From Lathyrus oleraceus (Eukaryota; Streptophyta; Magnoliopsida; Fabales; Fabaceae): 64,000 bases of DNA. Positions 29,376 to 41,391 of this stretch are shown here, piece by piece. The stretch covers positions 185,412,973 to 185,476,972 of the forward strand of contig NC_066582.1 in NCBI RefSeq assembly GCF_024323335.1, written 5' to 3'. Below the pieces are notes generated by a model, which worked only from the letters and a program-made list of their open reading frames with translations, did not search any database and had not been told where the DNA came from. A program made the translations under genes and the position numbers. Positions within the stretch are counted from its first letter, which is position 1. Every line of letters starts with the position of its first letter.

Positions 29376-31250
29376 ATGGTTTATTCATCTTCGTCAAAAC
29401 TTCCAATTCATCTTGCTTCTGACATTAGTGTTAGCATTGTTGTTGGTAAGCGGGGCTACATCTATGAGCCGCCAATGGAATAAGAGAAAGTGATGATCTG
29501 GGCTTCTCAGGTACTTGTACCTTTCTCCATTTCTGGTATTATTCATGCCTTCTTAGGTCCTTTACCCACTGCCTCTGAAAAACCTAAATAGTTGAACAAG
29601 TTCTTCCCTTATCACCGTGGCCTCAAACCCATTAACTTTCAAGACAAATATTATGAATTAGGGTTTATGACTTCTCCAAGAAGCGTATTATACGTTTTTC
29701 CTTCTCCCCAAATAAGGTCTATATTTCATGGCTAGATAAAGTAGAGAAGAAGAAAGCATAATTCTTGAAGGATCAAGAGATTTATGACTTGATTCAGATG
29801 TCAATAATCCATCTTACGTTCAATCCTAACATGCTCATTGCATCTCTTCTTTACTGGGAAGGTTCCACTAAAACTTTCCATCTATGATGTGGAATGGTAA
29901 CTCCCGCCTTGTTCGACATAGCTTTCATAATGAGTCTTTGACCTATTGGTGAAACCTCTGACCCTACTTTGCTTCCTAGCACCAAACTAGTCTTTGATTT
30001 CGACCGTACAACTTATAAACATTTTATTGAACACTTTCATAAGACTGGCTCTGAAGAAGTTTCTGACCGAGAGCACATTGATTTCTTAACTTACTTCCTA
30101 TATCGTGTTGTCTTTGGGTCTATCTTTTTACAGGTAGCCAAGAAATTTATAATCCCGACCATCCAAATTCATGAAGGGAGAAAAATTAACCTCAACAAAC
30201 TGATCTTAGGCTCCCTCTATGAAGCTTTTGGGCTTGCTACTTCTGATTTTAAATATACCACTGACCCACAATACAAGTTCCATATTAATGGCCCTATATG
30301 GCTTCTCCAACTGTGGCTTAACGCCAAATTTGAATCTTTTTTGAAATTCAACAACCACTATACCTTGGCGCAACAGGTTAAAGGAAGACGGGTTGAAGCC
30401 ACCAGGCTTGCTTTGTTGACACCATAGGGTGTTGGTCTGTTGACCGCAAAAGCTTTTAAGAAGTATGTCATCATGTTCTCATAACGTGATGTTTTCTAAC
30501 CATCTATGGCTCTATTTGTCAATCGAAGTCATGGACCCGAATGGTTTAAGAGAAAGTTTCCTCCTCTTTCTTCTGATCATCATGTTGAAGCTCTTGACAT
30601 TTGGTCACCATTTCTTTGACCAAGTGTCTTATCTACCAGGATTCTAGTGGGAAGCGAAATATTTGAGCCTCGTTAGCTATCTTCCTAACCTGGTAGCCCG
30701 ACAATTTGGTTTCTGCCAATTTCTGCCTAAATCATTCTTTCTTCACAAGAAAAAAGTCTTCACAACTACCACCTTTTATACAGATGAAGAATATCACACA
30801 TAATTGAATTATCTCACGATAGACACCATCACTCTGACTCCTTTTAAATTTTAAGTCAACTATCTCTACATACTAGAATTCGAAGAATGGTGGTAGGAAT
30901 ATCATGCTCATTATGTGGCATCTGTGATTGTCCTACAGCTTCTGAAAGACGTTTTTTCAATTATGCATATTCTATTCAAAAAAACCACAAGTACACATAT
31001 CAAAGAAATTCAGGCTTTCCAATGTTACTTTGAGGTTGTATATAATCCTTGTGATGTTCGTCGAACTATCTATGATGCAACTCTTACTTTAAAACAAAAA
31101 ATCATCGAGAACCTCCCAATTTTGAAATTTTCATCTTATGTCATTGATAAATATAGTTTTGCTTTGAAGTTTTATTTTTATAAGTTCCTACGATTGCTTA
31201 CTTGTGAGCTTGGATTGACCTTTCGTCCTCCATTTCCTTACTGTATCCCT
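29376..31250 (+). pseudogene. Plant mobile domain (PMD) pseudogene
   Basis: PMD proteins occur both as domesticated silencing factors (MAIN/MAIL family) and inside transposable elements. From ATG 29376 the frame reads KLPIHLASDISVS, then CAA-type stops at 29481 and about 29589, a frameshift near 29715, and further stops, among them two TGA codons where an Arg CGA is expected. The best-preserved piece is 29969-30427 (FDFDRTTYKHFIEHFH, KINLNKLILGSLYEAFGLAT, INGPIWLLQLWL). More fragments (EWFKRKFPPLSS) follow to about 31250, where the sequence abuts the minus-strand Ogre gag. Probably element-borne, given the sequence around it. The family assignment rests on overall pattern, without a search. 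Confidence 0.6.
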
Positions 31251-31817
31251 TGTAGGAATTTGAAAGTGAATGTGAGGACCTATGTGTTCATGATCGTTTT
31301 CATTAGGTGTTTTAGTATTGAGTGGCACAGAATTTTGACGAGTCTGGCCCTGAGGAATCTTCTGATTGTCATCATCAACTACTTGAGGTGAGAGATTAGT
31401 AGGCATGTCTCAAGGATAGGAAGCGGAGTTCCCATTGACAAGAGGCATAACAAACAATTGATATGGCATAAAGGCACTCCTACTAGAAATCTAGGGACTA
31501 TAATTCAGAGGCATTCCCCATGGGTAGGCAACAACATGCCTACTTGGACCAGGCTTAGAGCTTGGTTGGTTAGCGATAGGTTGAATCAAAGTCTTGACTG
31601 GGGTCTGAACAATAGTAAGAGTAATATTAGCAGTAGTAGTAGTAACAACAGTAGCATCAATAGTAGTAGCAGCAGCAGTAGTGGCAACAATATTGTCCTT
31701 CTAAGCGCGAAGGTACTCCATGATTGCATCCATATTTCCTTGGAACAAATCCAATTTACCTTGGAACTGGGGCACAGTTTCCTTGTAGGTTGTGTTTTAT
31801 TGTTCAACATTTGCCAT
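31230..31817 (-). pseudogene. N-terminal part of a second Ogre/Tat gag
   Basis: On the minus strand an ATG at 31817 opens MANVEQ and is stopped at the seventh codon (a glutamine-type TAA). The frame then continues, with GNMDAIMEYLRA, a threonine/alanine-rich stretch from the trinucleotide repeat, and later MPTNLSPQVVDDDNQKIPQ, all typical of the Ogre Gag N-terminus. Further stops occur. It is cut off near 31230-31250 by the junction with the PMD pseudogene, so capsid, protease and pol of this element are gone. Confidence 0.62.
31618..31695. repeat. Compound trinucleotide repeat (AGT/AGC/AAC)n
   Basis: Interrupted runs of AGT, AAC and AGC. On the minus strand they encode the Thr/Ala-rich stretch of the Ogre Gag fragment. 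Confidence 0.85.
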
Positions 31818-32619
31818 GATCTTCTGTTTGTTAGACCTTATGAAGTACTTATGCCGGAAAGTCTTTTTCTTTCTGGTTGAGGAAAGGATAAGGTGAGCTT
31901 TTTCTGGCTAGAATGCATGAGATGCAAATGCATGTATGCATATGTTGTTAGTGTGGAAGATAGAATTCAAATAGATAGGTAACATCCATTGATTCAAAGG
32001 CTTATTGGTGCAATAACTCAGGTTCAAAAGTTTGACATATGTCCAGTGGTGCAATAATAGTATGTAATACGGATAGGTTAAAGGTTAATCACATTCTAGA
32101 TAATATGTACATTCTTCTTGATGTAGGTTCAAAGGTTAAATGTATACACGAGAAACAAGGTATGTAGGGTCTTGCTTTCCTGCATAAAAACTCATATCCC
32201 ATTACAGGTAGGTTCTAGTCTTTAAAAGGTAGTCCCTAGAAGGTTTCCTAGAGTCATCGATCCAAATGAAAATACCCTTTCGTAGCAAATTCTCGCAGGA
32301 CAAAAGTACTTCCAAGTGAATCTAGTCCGAGCGTGGGTCTTGTGCCAACCCAACACGCGAAATACAGGTCGACACGACTATCCACGAGTCCATCCTGTGT
32401 CTATACTCAAGCTCGGGTATAAATCTTCTCTCATGTAACATCATCCCAACCCAACAGAGAGTATAACAGAAATATCCAGAATAATGAATATTTAAAGCAA
32501 TAAAGAGTGCGATAAATAACATAACAATAAAGCGAGTAAAATGATAAAGATAAACACCCAAACAAACAAGGAAATAAAAAAATATGGGCTCGACTCTCTC
32601 TTGCAAGAGCAAGGCATAC

Positions 32620-32639
32620 TCTCCAGCAAGATCGTCAGC
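32620..32639 (-). other. Primer-binding-site candidate of the second Ogre
   Basis: Minus-strand GCTGACGATCTTGCTGGAGA directly follows the LTR end and aligns with the plus-strand Ogre primer site with several mismatches. Confidence 0.45.
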
Positions 32640-32934
32640 TGAAGCTACGCAAAAAATATTTGAGCGTATCACACGCTCGAAGATACAACAAAGTCGCCAC
32701 CAAAATTTATTTATTCCCAAAGGAAATGGAAAATATCAATAAAACTCGGGGGAATAGAAAATGGGTTAGGAAGTAGTTTATGCAAGGGGAAGGTATTAGC
32801 ACCTCACATCTGTTATATTCAACGGAAACCATTTTGATTGTTCTTTGCTTGAATGGGTGTTATTATCTAAAGATTACTTGCGAAAGAGAAAAAAGGTTTA
32901 ATAATTATTGTGCTCGCGGAGGATTGGGGCCCTC

Positions 32935-32985
32935 GTGCCTACGTATCCTCATAGCGTAATGAGGAAATCAGAGCTCCGTAGTTTG
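32935..32985 (-). promoter_or_regulatory. Ogre LTR stem-loop module (copy E)
   Basis: TCCTCAT-AGCGTA-ATGAGGA at 32946-32965 is a perfect 7-bp stem with a 6-nt loop, flanked by ACGTA and ATCAGAG. Confidence 0.6.
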
Positions 32986-33204
32986 TAGAACTAAGACGTA
33001 AAAAAAAGATTTCATAGAAAAGAAACAAAGAATTTCTTGAAGTGTAAAAGAGTGTGGAGTTAACCCATAGATGGTTATTAGCCAAAGAGAAAACAAGGTG
33101 TGGCATTAAACAATAGATATCGTGGCCAAAGAAGAAAGAGGAATGTTATTTGTATAATGAAAGTATGGTATGAACCAAGAGATGCTGATGCGGAGGTGTA
33201 GGAA

Positions 33205-33820
33205 ATTTCCAGAGTCTATAACTCTACAAGGTAGGGCAAGAACGTGTGCCAGAGTCTGTGACTCTACAAGGCAGTGGTATGAGGATTTCCAGAGTCTATA
33301 ACTCTATAGGGAAAAGTAAGGAGGTTTGCCAGAGTCAGTAACTCTACAAGGCAAAAGGAAAGAAATGAGGTCTACTAGAGTTTGTAACTCTATGCAAGAT
33401 TGCCAAAGTCTGTAAATTTATAGGCATAATGAACAATTGCCAGAGTATGTAACTCTATAGAGAAAAGTGCAAAGATGTGTGTCAGAGTCTATAAATCTAT
33501 AATGCTAAGTGCGAGGATGCTTTCTAGAGTCTATAACTCCATAAGGAAGAAATAGATTGCTAGAGTCTGTAACTCTACAAGGTAAGAATGAATGAGAAGG
33601 GACTTGCCAGAGTCTGTAACTCTATGGGCAAAGCAACAAATGATTTCCAGAGTCTATAACTCTATAGGCAGAAAGAAATGATTGTTATAGTCTATAACTC
33701 TATAGGCTGGATGAAAGGTCACCAGAGTCTGTAACTCGATAAGGTAAGAAGAAATATTTCCAAAGTCTGTAACTCTATAGGCATAATGAAATGGTGCCAG
33801 AGTCTGTATCTCTATAGACA
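33205..33820. repeat. Minisatellite of about sixteen AGAGT-ACTCT hairpins
   Basis: The word CCAGAGTCTGTAACTCTA(C/T)A(A/G)GG recurs about sixteen times at irregular 30-55 bp spacing (for example 33211, 33251, 33289, 33329, 33552, 33607, 33647, 33721, 33797). AGAGT and ACTCT are inverted copies around a 5-nt loop in nearly every unit, while spacers differ freely. Confidence 0.88.
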
Positions 33821-36169
33821 GAATGAAAGAAATTGATTCAAAGATGAGTGTTTAACCATGAGGTGATTAACTCAAAGGATGTGTGGATATCAAAGAGAGT
33901 ATGATACTTGATCCAAAGGGAAAGTATGGTTGATGAAGAAATGATATTGCAATGTTGAAGTGCTCAAGTGCTGCTTAAAGAAGACTTGTCAATCACCTGA
34001 TTTGAATTGCACTAAAGTCTATGAGTAAAGGTGAATACTTTGAGAAATTGAGTCATTCGTCTTGTACCCAAAGATATTCAGAATGAGGATATGAATTCTC
34101 TTTCTCACCCCTTCTCTACTACTTAAGGATCGTGACGCACGGTCCGAATAGTAACTGACAAGTGTTGAGGAGGGACCTTTGTTGTGCTTGAATAGTAGTC
34201 TAGTATCCAGTCTATCTGTAATATTTTGACTTGATTGAAATGTGTAGTCTTGAACTTGAGTTGGGATCTGGAGAGATCCATTGCATCTCCAGTACAGGGG
34301 ACTTAGTCTCATCAAGTGATCAAGAGGCTTCTGGTCACTTGATTAGACTGAGGGAATAGACACATGTCAAAGAATTTAGTTAATCAAAGAAGACTTTGAT
34401 CAACTCAATCTATCAAAGATGATATCTAATTGTAAATTAGGCATAATGATTTCTAGACCTAATTTCTAATGAAAAAAACAAGTTAAATCCTAAAGTTAAT
34501 ATATAACCTAAGGGAACATGGCTTGTTATTGATTAGAAACAAAATTAATCCTAAAATTAAATTAAAATTCTAACAATTGCATTATTTGACAATTTTCAAT
34601 TAATTATAGAAAAGAACAAGGTTTACTTAATGATCATTTATCTACAAAAAGATATGAATTAAAAAACATTATTTCTAAGTATTTCAAAAAAGAAAGTATT
34701 AAAAATCATCTAAAAAAAGATTAAAAGAAATGGACTAAAAACAATAAAGAAAAATAAAATAAAAAGGTAATTATGAAGAAGAAATAGGGTCGGGGGCAAA
34801 ACTGAAACAAGGGTGTGCAAAAATAACCTCAGGGCGCAAGGCCCATCAAGCAAACCCAATGGCCTTGTGTTGCTGGTTGGGGGGTACAGGAAGCACTTCT
34901 GAGGTGCAGATAGTGAAGATGTTGGACTAGGGTTTAGTCAAGCCCAATGTTACTTTGATCATGTTAGCTAGGGGTGTGTGGTCCATTTCAGAGTTGCCCA
35001 CAACGTCTTGGTGTGGGCCTAGGGGTGAAGGTCCATTTGTTATTGTCTCAAGTTAGCAGGTGGTATGTTAAGCAGACTTGGGGTGCAAAGATCAAATCCC
35101 ATGGGTCTATGGTGATGAAGAAGCCCAAAATGAATGGGAAATGTGAAGGGTAAAGGTTTCAAGTTATGTCATTCAAGCCAAAGCACGTTCAGAATGGAAA
35201 CAACCTATTCTCTTAAACCTTGGCCTGAAAATTTTCTCCACCGCGCCGAAAATCGCCTTCGACGGTGGCGGAGGGTCAAACACAATAATCCCTACATTTT
35301 TGAGTTCGTATCACCCTCCTCTAATCGAATCCCTAATCAATTCTTGTTAATTCTTATCCTACAGCCTAAACTGAAACCAAAATTACAAGAACCCTAACTT
35401 ATCATTTCTAAAATTAGATATATTGCATTTAAAACTAGATAGAATAGAGAGAGTATTGTTTAAGCTATTGACTTTAATATATTGCATTGTCTACATTTGG
35501 CCTCATAAAAATTAAGCAAGGTTCACTGCATTGTTTTATGATAACTAGTTGTGAATGGTGAGCACACATAAAAGGTAAAGGGAAACTAGAACCTACTTTT
35601 TCCATAGTAAGCAAAATCTTGAACAAGGTTCTTTCTAATTTTGGTTCGATGTTAACGTGGTTGAACTTTGTGGTGCAATTTAGTTTTCTGTTTATGGAGC
35701 TAGTGTGTTCAACACAAACTCTTGAGTCTTAATTCACCTACTTTGCTATATATTGTCACTACCATTTTCATATTGTGATGCTGAACGTGATAGCTAGGGT
35801 TAAACAACCACTTCATTAAGTATGTACTATTCTCTATGCCTTCAAAAAAAAAAGAAGTTTGGGTTCTAGTACTTATTTATTTTATGCTATTTATAAGTGT
35901 TCTATGCTTTTAATTACTACTATCTAGGCCTTGTAGGCCAATAACTCAGTTTTGACAAAAGAAATGCTTAGAAATGCAAAAATTCAGCCTAGACTAGATG
36001 TTAGGTATAGGCCCAACCTCAAGATCCTTTAAATGTTTTTGTTTTCGTTCCTTTATGGTTAATCAGATCTTTAGATTTTACTTTTTAAAGTTTAAGACAG
36101 TTAATAACTCTTTTAACTACACAGTCAAATTCTAAAACTCAAACATGAACTATAGTTAGGGGGGTGACA

Positions 36170-38014
36170 GAGTTGTAAGACTTTGACCCGTGTGGCAAAA
36201 ATACGAGGTTGGAACCAACAAACCTATACCCTAAAGTGAAAAATTACGAAAGTTCATGTTAATATTCGTATATGCAAAAGTCCATAAAAACATGACAGAG
36301 CGAGATGGGTATGGTAGAGGGAGTGGATCTAAAATTTTGGCTCCGACAAAAAAAATGCAAATAAAACAGATATGATAGTTAGATCCGTTTTATCTCCCCT
36401 AATTACCCTAATTAAGATGCATTCTCAAAGTTTAGAATCCCAAAAAAAAATGAAGAGGGAGAAGTGTTGTGTGGGCTTATAGAAGGTGTTAAGATTGAAC
36501 ATTCAAAAGAAATTTTAAGTAACATTTTTAGTAAATTGTACTATAATTCAAAACAAACACGAAATAATACAGATTCTTTGTTGTTACATGTCGCATTATC
36601 TTTATATAGATTGAACTTTTAGATCTACAAAAGAAACTTCGTAGCTTATAGACCAGAAATCTTTTTGCTTTATTTAAATCAAAGTCAATTATGTTAATAC
36701 CAACTAGTAAATGGAATTTAATTGGAGTCTTAAATTATATATCGCTTTAACAACTTTAATCCTATTATCAGTCGGATGAACTTTGAATCCATCAGTACCA
36801 TTTTGTATATGAAGCATTATTGATATTTTCTTGCGCTTAAATTTTTGACAAAATTAAATTTTGTACCAATAGTGCAAAAGATCATGTATAGTTGTTGTAT
36901 CTCTAATGAATGTAGTTTTTAAGAGTATTGATTTTGACATCCAAAAAGAAAACATGTTTATTTATAATCTTGATTATATATTCATTATAATTCAAAATCT
37001 CCCATAAAAAATATATATGATCAAAACTTGCACATTCTTCCCAAAAGTATCTTACTTTAACAGCAAAAATTACAAATGACTTGGTTATATATTTCTTCTT
37101 TTGTATATCCTTTCCCAGTTTGAAATTTTGCTTCTGCAAAAAGAAAACGTGTTTACAGAAAATAAGCTACAAATCAAGAATGCAATACTGTATTTACGAA
37201 GTAAATAAAAATCAGTAATGTTAGTCCCTACCAGCTTAATAGCAGAGACTATACTTAAGAGATGAAAATGGAGAGTGATACTTGATAATGATGGTTTATT
37301 GCTTATAACAAAAATAGATGATGGTTTATTCTAACATCTCAATTACAGTTTTTAAAAAGGTCAGAAATGTGGGCTTGACATCGAGTTTTTTTGTGAGTTT
37401 TGACATCAAGATTTTCATGTCCTGAAGTCTGCAATATAACAGTTACTGAGGCTACAGGGCTTTCTATTACAGATCGCAAAATATATCAGTTTGTTCAAAT
37501 TCGGCTACATTGCAATGCTATAGGGCCGCTACGCCATAATCTGACAACACTTTATACCAAATACTAGTAGCATATTGATAGTCAATTAGTAACTGTTAGC
37601 TATAATGCTATAATGCCTTAGCGCCGCTGTAACTACTAATTGACAACAGTGAGGCCACATCAGATGCATTTGACCATAATTCTCTGCAACGTCAAAAATC
37701 GTGCTGGCCATCGCAACTGTTAGCATTTTGGTAGTCAATTAATTCAAAATTCCAATGGTTTCGTGTTGGAAAACTAAAAGCTATGCTTTATATTAGAATG
37801 AGGAAAATATTCAATAGAAACAGACATGAATTATAGATCTACATTTTAGTAAACCAGCAAATCAGCAGGAATAAACTGACCTGTTAGTAGTTTCTCTCCT
37901 CTGGGGAGCATAAATTAACTTCTGCGGGAATATACAAGAACCCATAAATCACTTTCTTGAAGCAAAAAACAGTTGCTGTAAAACAATAATACGCCTCTTA
38001 CATTTTTTATCATT
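36170..38014. other. Intergenic region downstream of OTU7
   Basis: No second gene is seen. The first few hundred bases below 38015 must include the OTU7 3' untranslated region; I cannot fix the poly(A) site. At about 37574-37652 a short inverted repeat (GTCAATTAGTAAC with GTAACTACTAATTGAC) encloses a GCGCCGCT-containing centre and may be a decayed small transposon. Confidence 0.55.
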
Positions 38015-41000
38015 TTAGATGCAAAGTGCACCCATATCAGGTGTTACTTCAGCTTTTGCAGAAGTCCCCTTTGTTTCTTTTTTGCTCCTTGAGTCAGCTT
38101 CTTGGTTACTGATTCAAGAAAAATATAAACAATGAAATCATATATTGCAGCACTTTACTTGATTTCATTATATTCTCGTAGCATAGCGTACAAAACCATG
38201 TCAAGTATGAACAAAGTTAAATGCAGCGAACATCATGATAGTTCCCTGAAAAATATTTCTAACCACTGCAGCTATTATCTGAATAGTTGAAAACTATAAC
38301 AAGACTACAGAAGATATAAGTGTAAGAGGCATACACTACAAACTTAGCAGATTGTTTCCCCGACGCAGTTCCACAACAAGCTTTGTATTTCTTTTTTGAA
38401 CCACACGGACAGACCTTGTTTCTAGGAATCTTCTGTGATAGAAGGAGCAGCAAGAACAACAAACAAGAATGTCAAAGGAGAATAAACACCAACAAACCAA
38501 AAATAGAAAAGGGAGAAAAGAAAACCTTGTCATTTTGTTGCAATGTGTTATTATCATTAGTTTTCCGGGAGCTATTGCTCAATACATCATTAATGTTGTT
38601 CTCTACTACGCTTTCTTTGTGCGTCTCATGATTTTCATTTTCGTCGGAACCTGCACATCCCAGGAATTTGAGATACGCATTGGAATGTAATGAATGAACA
38701 CAAACATGAATGAGTCCTACCAAGATATAAAATATGCTAGAGCGAGAAACAAAGCACCAATTATGAACAAGAAAATATGATGGTTTTCCCTCTAACAGTT
38801 CACGGCGTGAAAATTGCAATGTCTAGACATTACCGGTAGTACTAGCCTGACTAGGAAGGCAATCAGAATTTGAAGAGCACTCTTCCGCTCCTTGTTCTGC
38901 TATTAGAAACTCTATTGCAGAACCAACATCTCCATTAACTTGCTCTAGAATCTGCAACAAGGAATTTTTGTTTATATGTCAAGTTGATAATTTCCGGAAG
39001 AAGAAAAAACAGAAAAAGAGCATGCACATTTTGCACCTGTTCCACTTTTTCTCTGCTTTCACAACCACTTCCAGCCATAACCAACTTTACGGAACCCGGC
39101 TGAAAAGTTGTCCGACCAGCTTGAGCATACGGTTTGCTAGCCTTAGCTTTCGTTTGATGTGATGGCACTGAAAGATCGGCATCAGCCTTTCACAAACTAG
39201 AATTAATCAGAAAATAGCTACTACTCTTGACATTAATTTCAGAATTAGGAAACAGAATTTTAATAAGAACCTTAATTATAATTGACCTTGCAGGTCCATC
39301 ACAAGGATCATCCTTTAACCGCACACTATTATAATGCTCCCCGTCGTGATAAGACCTGGAATAACACCATACCCATATAAAGCATCAGAATTCATATGCA
39401 AGGTCGAGACAATTGTTCTAAACCGATTTTTCATAGAATCTATTGATATGTACACCTTAATAACAATAAACTTCACAGTACTTACAAATGGACCATACGA
39501 ACTTGACAATCATCAAAATTTCTTATGTACCAGCGAGGAAACATGTTCTGCATAAGAAAACAAACAAGCATGTGAATGTCAATTAACTTAAGGGAGCAAC
39601 AACATGCAAAGTCAATCCAATAAATTTTAGAAGGACTTTTCCAAGGACACGAATCTCTATTATGGTAATGGCACACCCCGATCTTCATTCAGATGAAACT
39701 GTGAATAATCTAATCAATCATTATTGTTTCATATAAAAAGATGGACATGAAAATATAGGGAGAAGGAATTGAACATTTTCAACAACTACTCACCCGATGG
39801 ATGCATACGTTACTACGTGTTACGAGAGAAGCTGCCTGCAATTCCATATGTCCAGCCCATGTACCATCGTTTTCCATGGTCTGACAATATTCATCAAACG
39901 GGACTTCATCTTCAATAAAGGGCTCAAACATCTCCCGGTTGTCCTGTCATTAGAATTTCAGTTTCAGATCAATTGATCAATGACATTTATTATTGTGTAA
40001 CAATTTTCATATGGATCATGAACATAACAAAAGCAATTCAAAATCTCAAAACTCAAAAAGTAATTAAATTAAAAGATTGAACCAGGAAGAAAAGAAAAAG
40101 AGAGAAAAAATTGTTTCCAAAACATCATACCAATATGTGTTTCACGACCATGCTGCGGTACTTTCGATGCTCCTCCTCATTACCTTCCAACTGATCAGCA
40201 AGGGATCTGAATAAGAATGCAGAAATATAAAAAAAATAAAAATGACGCTTTCCACACAATTGACTTGCTATTCCATAAACACGAAATTCACTTTGAATCA
40301 CGCATGCAAGAAGGGAAAAGGGACATGGTATAGAGATCTAAATGAATTACTGGTAAGAACAAGACCTCAGAGTCTTTAACCTAATCACATTTTCAGCACA
40401 AGCAGCAAGAACAGAAAGGTTAGGTTGGTATTTTTTGTCCATATGAAAATAACTTGTATGCAAAGGCATGTAGCCATTTGCTGAAAAATACTATTTTTAA
40501 TTTGAAAGGCAAAATAATATTAATAATAAAGGGTAAAACCCCAAAAAGCGTACAAATGAGCAGATGATTGACACAAGACTATCAAAAGATACAACAAAGA
40601 AAACAAAGAAACAACAAATAGATAAAGATAAAACTACAGGTCCGGAAACAAACAAGCCACAACAAGGTCACCTCCGGACAAGAAGCCGTCCTCTAAGAAC
40701 CACATACACTCTAAACCAGGCCAAAATCTCAATCTACTATTGGTTACTAATACCCTATACCAATACACGATACAGACAATAGTAATTGGAAAATGGAAGT
40801 GAAGCATTAAGGCAGACCTGAAAAAACAATTACCGTCTGCTGTCACTTCAACAATGCGGAGGCCCAGCGCATCCACCTGAGTCCGAAATTGAGAAGTATC
40901 ATCCTGCTTTCCCTGATTTTTGTTCTGTCAACAAATAAATAACAGATCACTAACAGCCAAGTATACAAACAACACCCATCATTCCTATAAGCATTACAAA

Positions 41001-41391
41001 ACTTAAAATCAGGTTTGTTACTTAAAGAATTGATATAGGATGTATCAACAACAACAACAACAACAACAACCAAGCATTATCTACATAGATGTCATGATCA
41101 CACTCAACAAAAGTTCAAAAATAATAAAACATCAATTTAGTCCCTAAACTATATGAATATAACAAGTAGTTTCTAAAGTAAAATGTGTGAAATTAGCCCT
41201 AAAATGAGTAGGGCATTCATTGCCAACAAAGTGATTAATATGTATAAATTATAGAACATTGGAGATTGAATAGAGATAGAAAAGTAAAATAAAATAAAAG
41301 CAATATTGGAAGAAGTTGAAGGATATACTTGTGGTTGTGGGTTTTGCTGCTTCTTCTGGGGTGGCTTCTTCTGTTGCTTCGGTTTTGCCAT
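38015..41391 (-). CDS. OTU7: OTU-domain deubiquitinase with SEC-C motif (OTU7 type), 11 exons, intact
   Basis: A cysteine protease expected to remove ubiquitin from proteins; its substrates are not shown here. Exons (minus): 41391-41329, 40924-40818, 40206-40131, 39943-39794, 39547-39486, 39355-39271, 39186-39037, 38951-38834, 38650-38526, 38432-38335, 38108-38015. All ten introns are GT-AG and the phases agree. Together they give 1128 nt, 375 residues plus TAA, the length I recall for Arabidopsis At5g67170. Domains: a basic N-terminus (MAKPKQQKK); an OTU fold with VTADGNCFFR (Asp51, catalytic Cys54) and HYNSV (catalytic His160); a UBA-like segment at about 213-250 (SVKLVMAGSG...NGDVGSAIEFLI); an acidic linker; a SEC-C zinc motif at 316-333 (RNKVCPCGSKKKYKACCG); and the C-terminal MGALCI. 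An in-frame ATG 12 nt upstream (41403) would add four residues. I prefer 41391 because relatives start MAK. Confidence 0.92.
40207..40817 (-). other. OTU7 intron 2, the longest
   Basis: 611 nt with GT...AG ends. A stretch around 40510-40700 (AATAATATTAATAATAAAGG, then A-rich sequence with GGTAAAACCCC) looks like a retroelement 3' tail, possibly LINE-derived. No coding frame is supported. Confidence 0.45.
41046..41071. repeat. (AAC)n microsatellite in OTU7 intron 1
   Basis: About eight AAC units inside the first intron (41328-40925). It does not touch the splice sites. Confidence 0.9.

Larger units (their letters stand above)
31200..36169 (-). mobile_element. Second Ogre/Tat element (minus strand), 5' part only
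   Basis: Reading downward: 5' LTR 36169-32640, primer site 32639-32620, leader to 31818, then a gag fragment. The LTR's 3' module (stem-loop and GGTATTAGCACC block) matches the plus-strand Ogre, but the termini (TGTCACCCC...GCGTAGCTTCA) differ, so this is a separate subfamily. Everything downstream of the gag start is missing. Confidence 0.65.
32640..36169 (-). repeat. 5' LTR of the second Ogre element
   Basis: The inner end GCGTAGCTTCA (minus) at 32640 is clear, because the same terminus recurs at 43263. The outer end is taken as TGTCACCCC at 36169 and is less certain. The LTR holds the stem-loop module at 32935-32985, sixteen short hairpin repeats at 33205-33820 and no gene. The 87-codon frame at 35134-35397 is within the LTR and not convincing. 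Confidence 0.55.

Noticed and set aside
31586..31810. Leucine-rich minus-strand frame
   Set aside because: A shadow of the trinucleotide repeat in the Ogre gag fragment read in a wrong frame.
33205..33820. A CRISPR array
   Set aside because: Eukaryotic LTR context, repeats degenerate, spacers partly related and of uneven length, no cas genes.
35134..35397. 87-codon frame in the second Ogre LTR
   Set aside because: Lies inside the LTR on the opposite strand; no domain and no match to Ogre proteins.
38383..38819. Several overlapping frames on both strands around 38.4-38.8 kb
   Set aside because: They read through OTU7 exons 9 and 10 and introns in wrong frames or without splicing.
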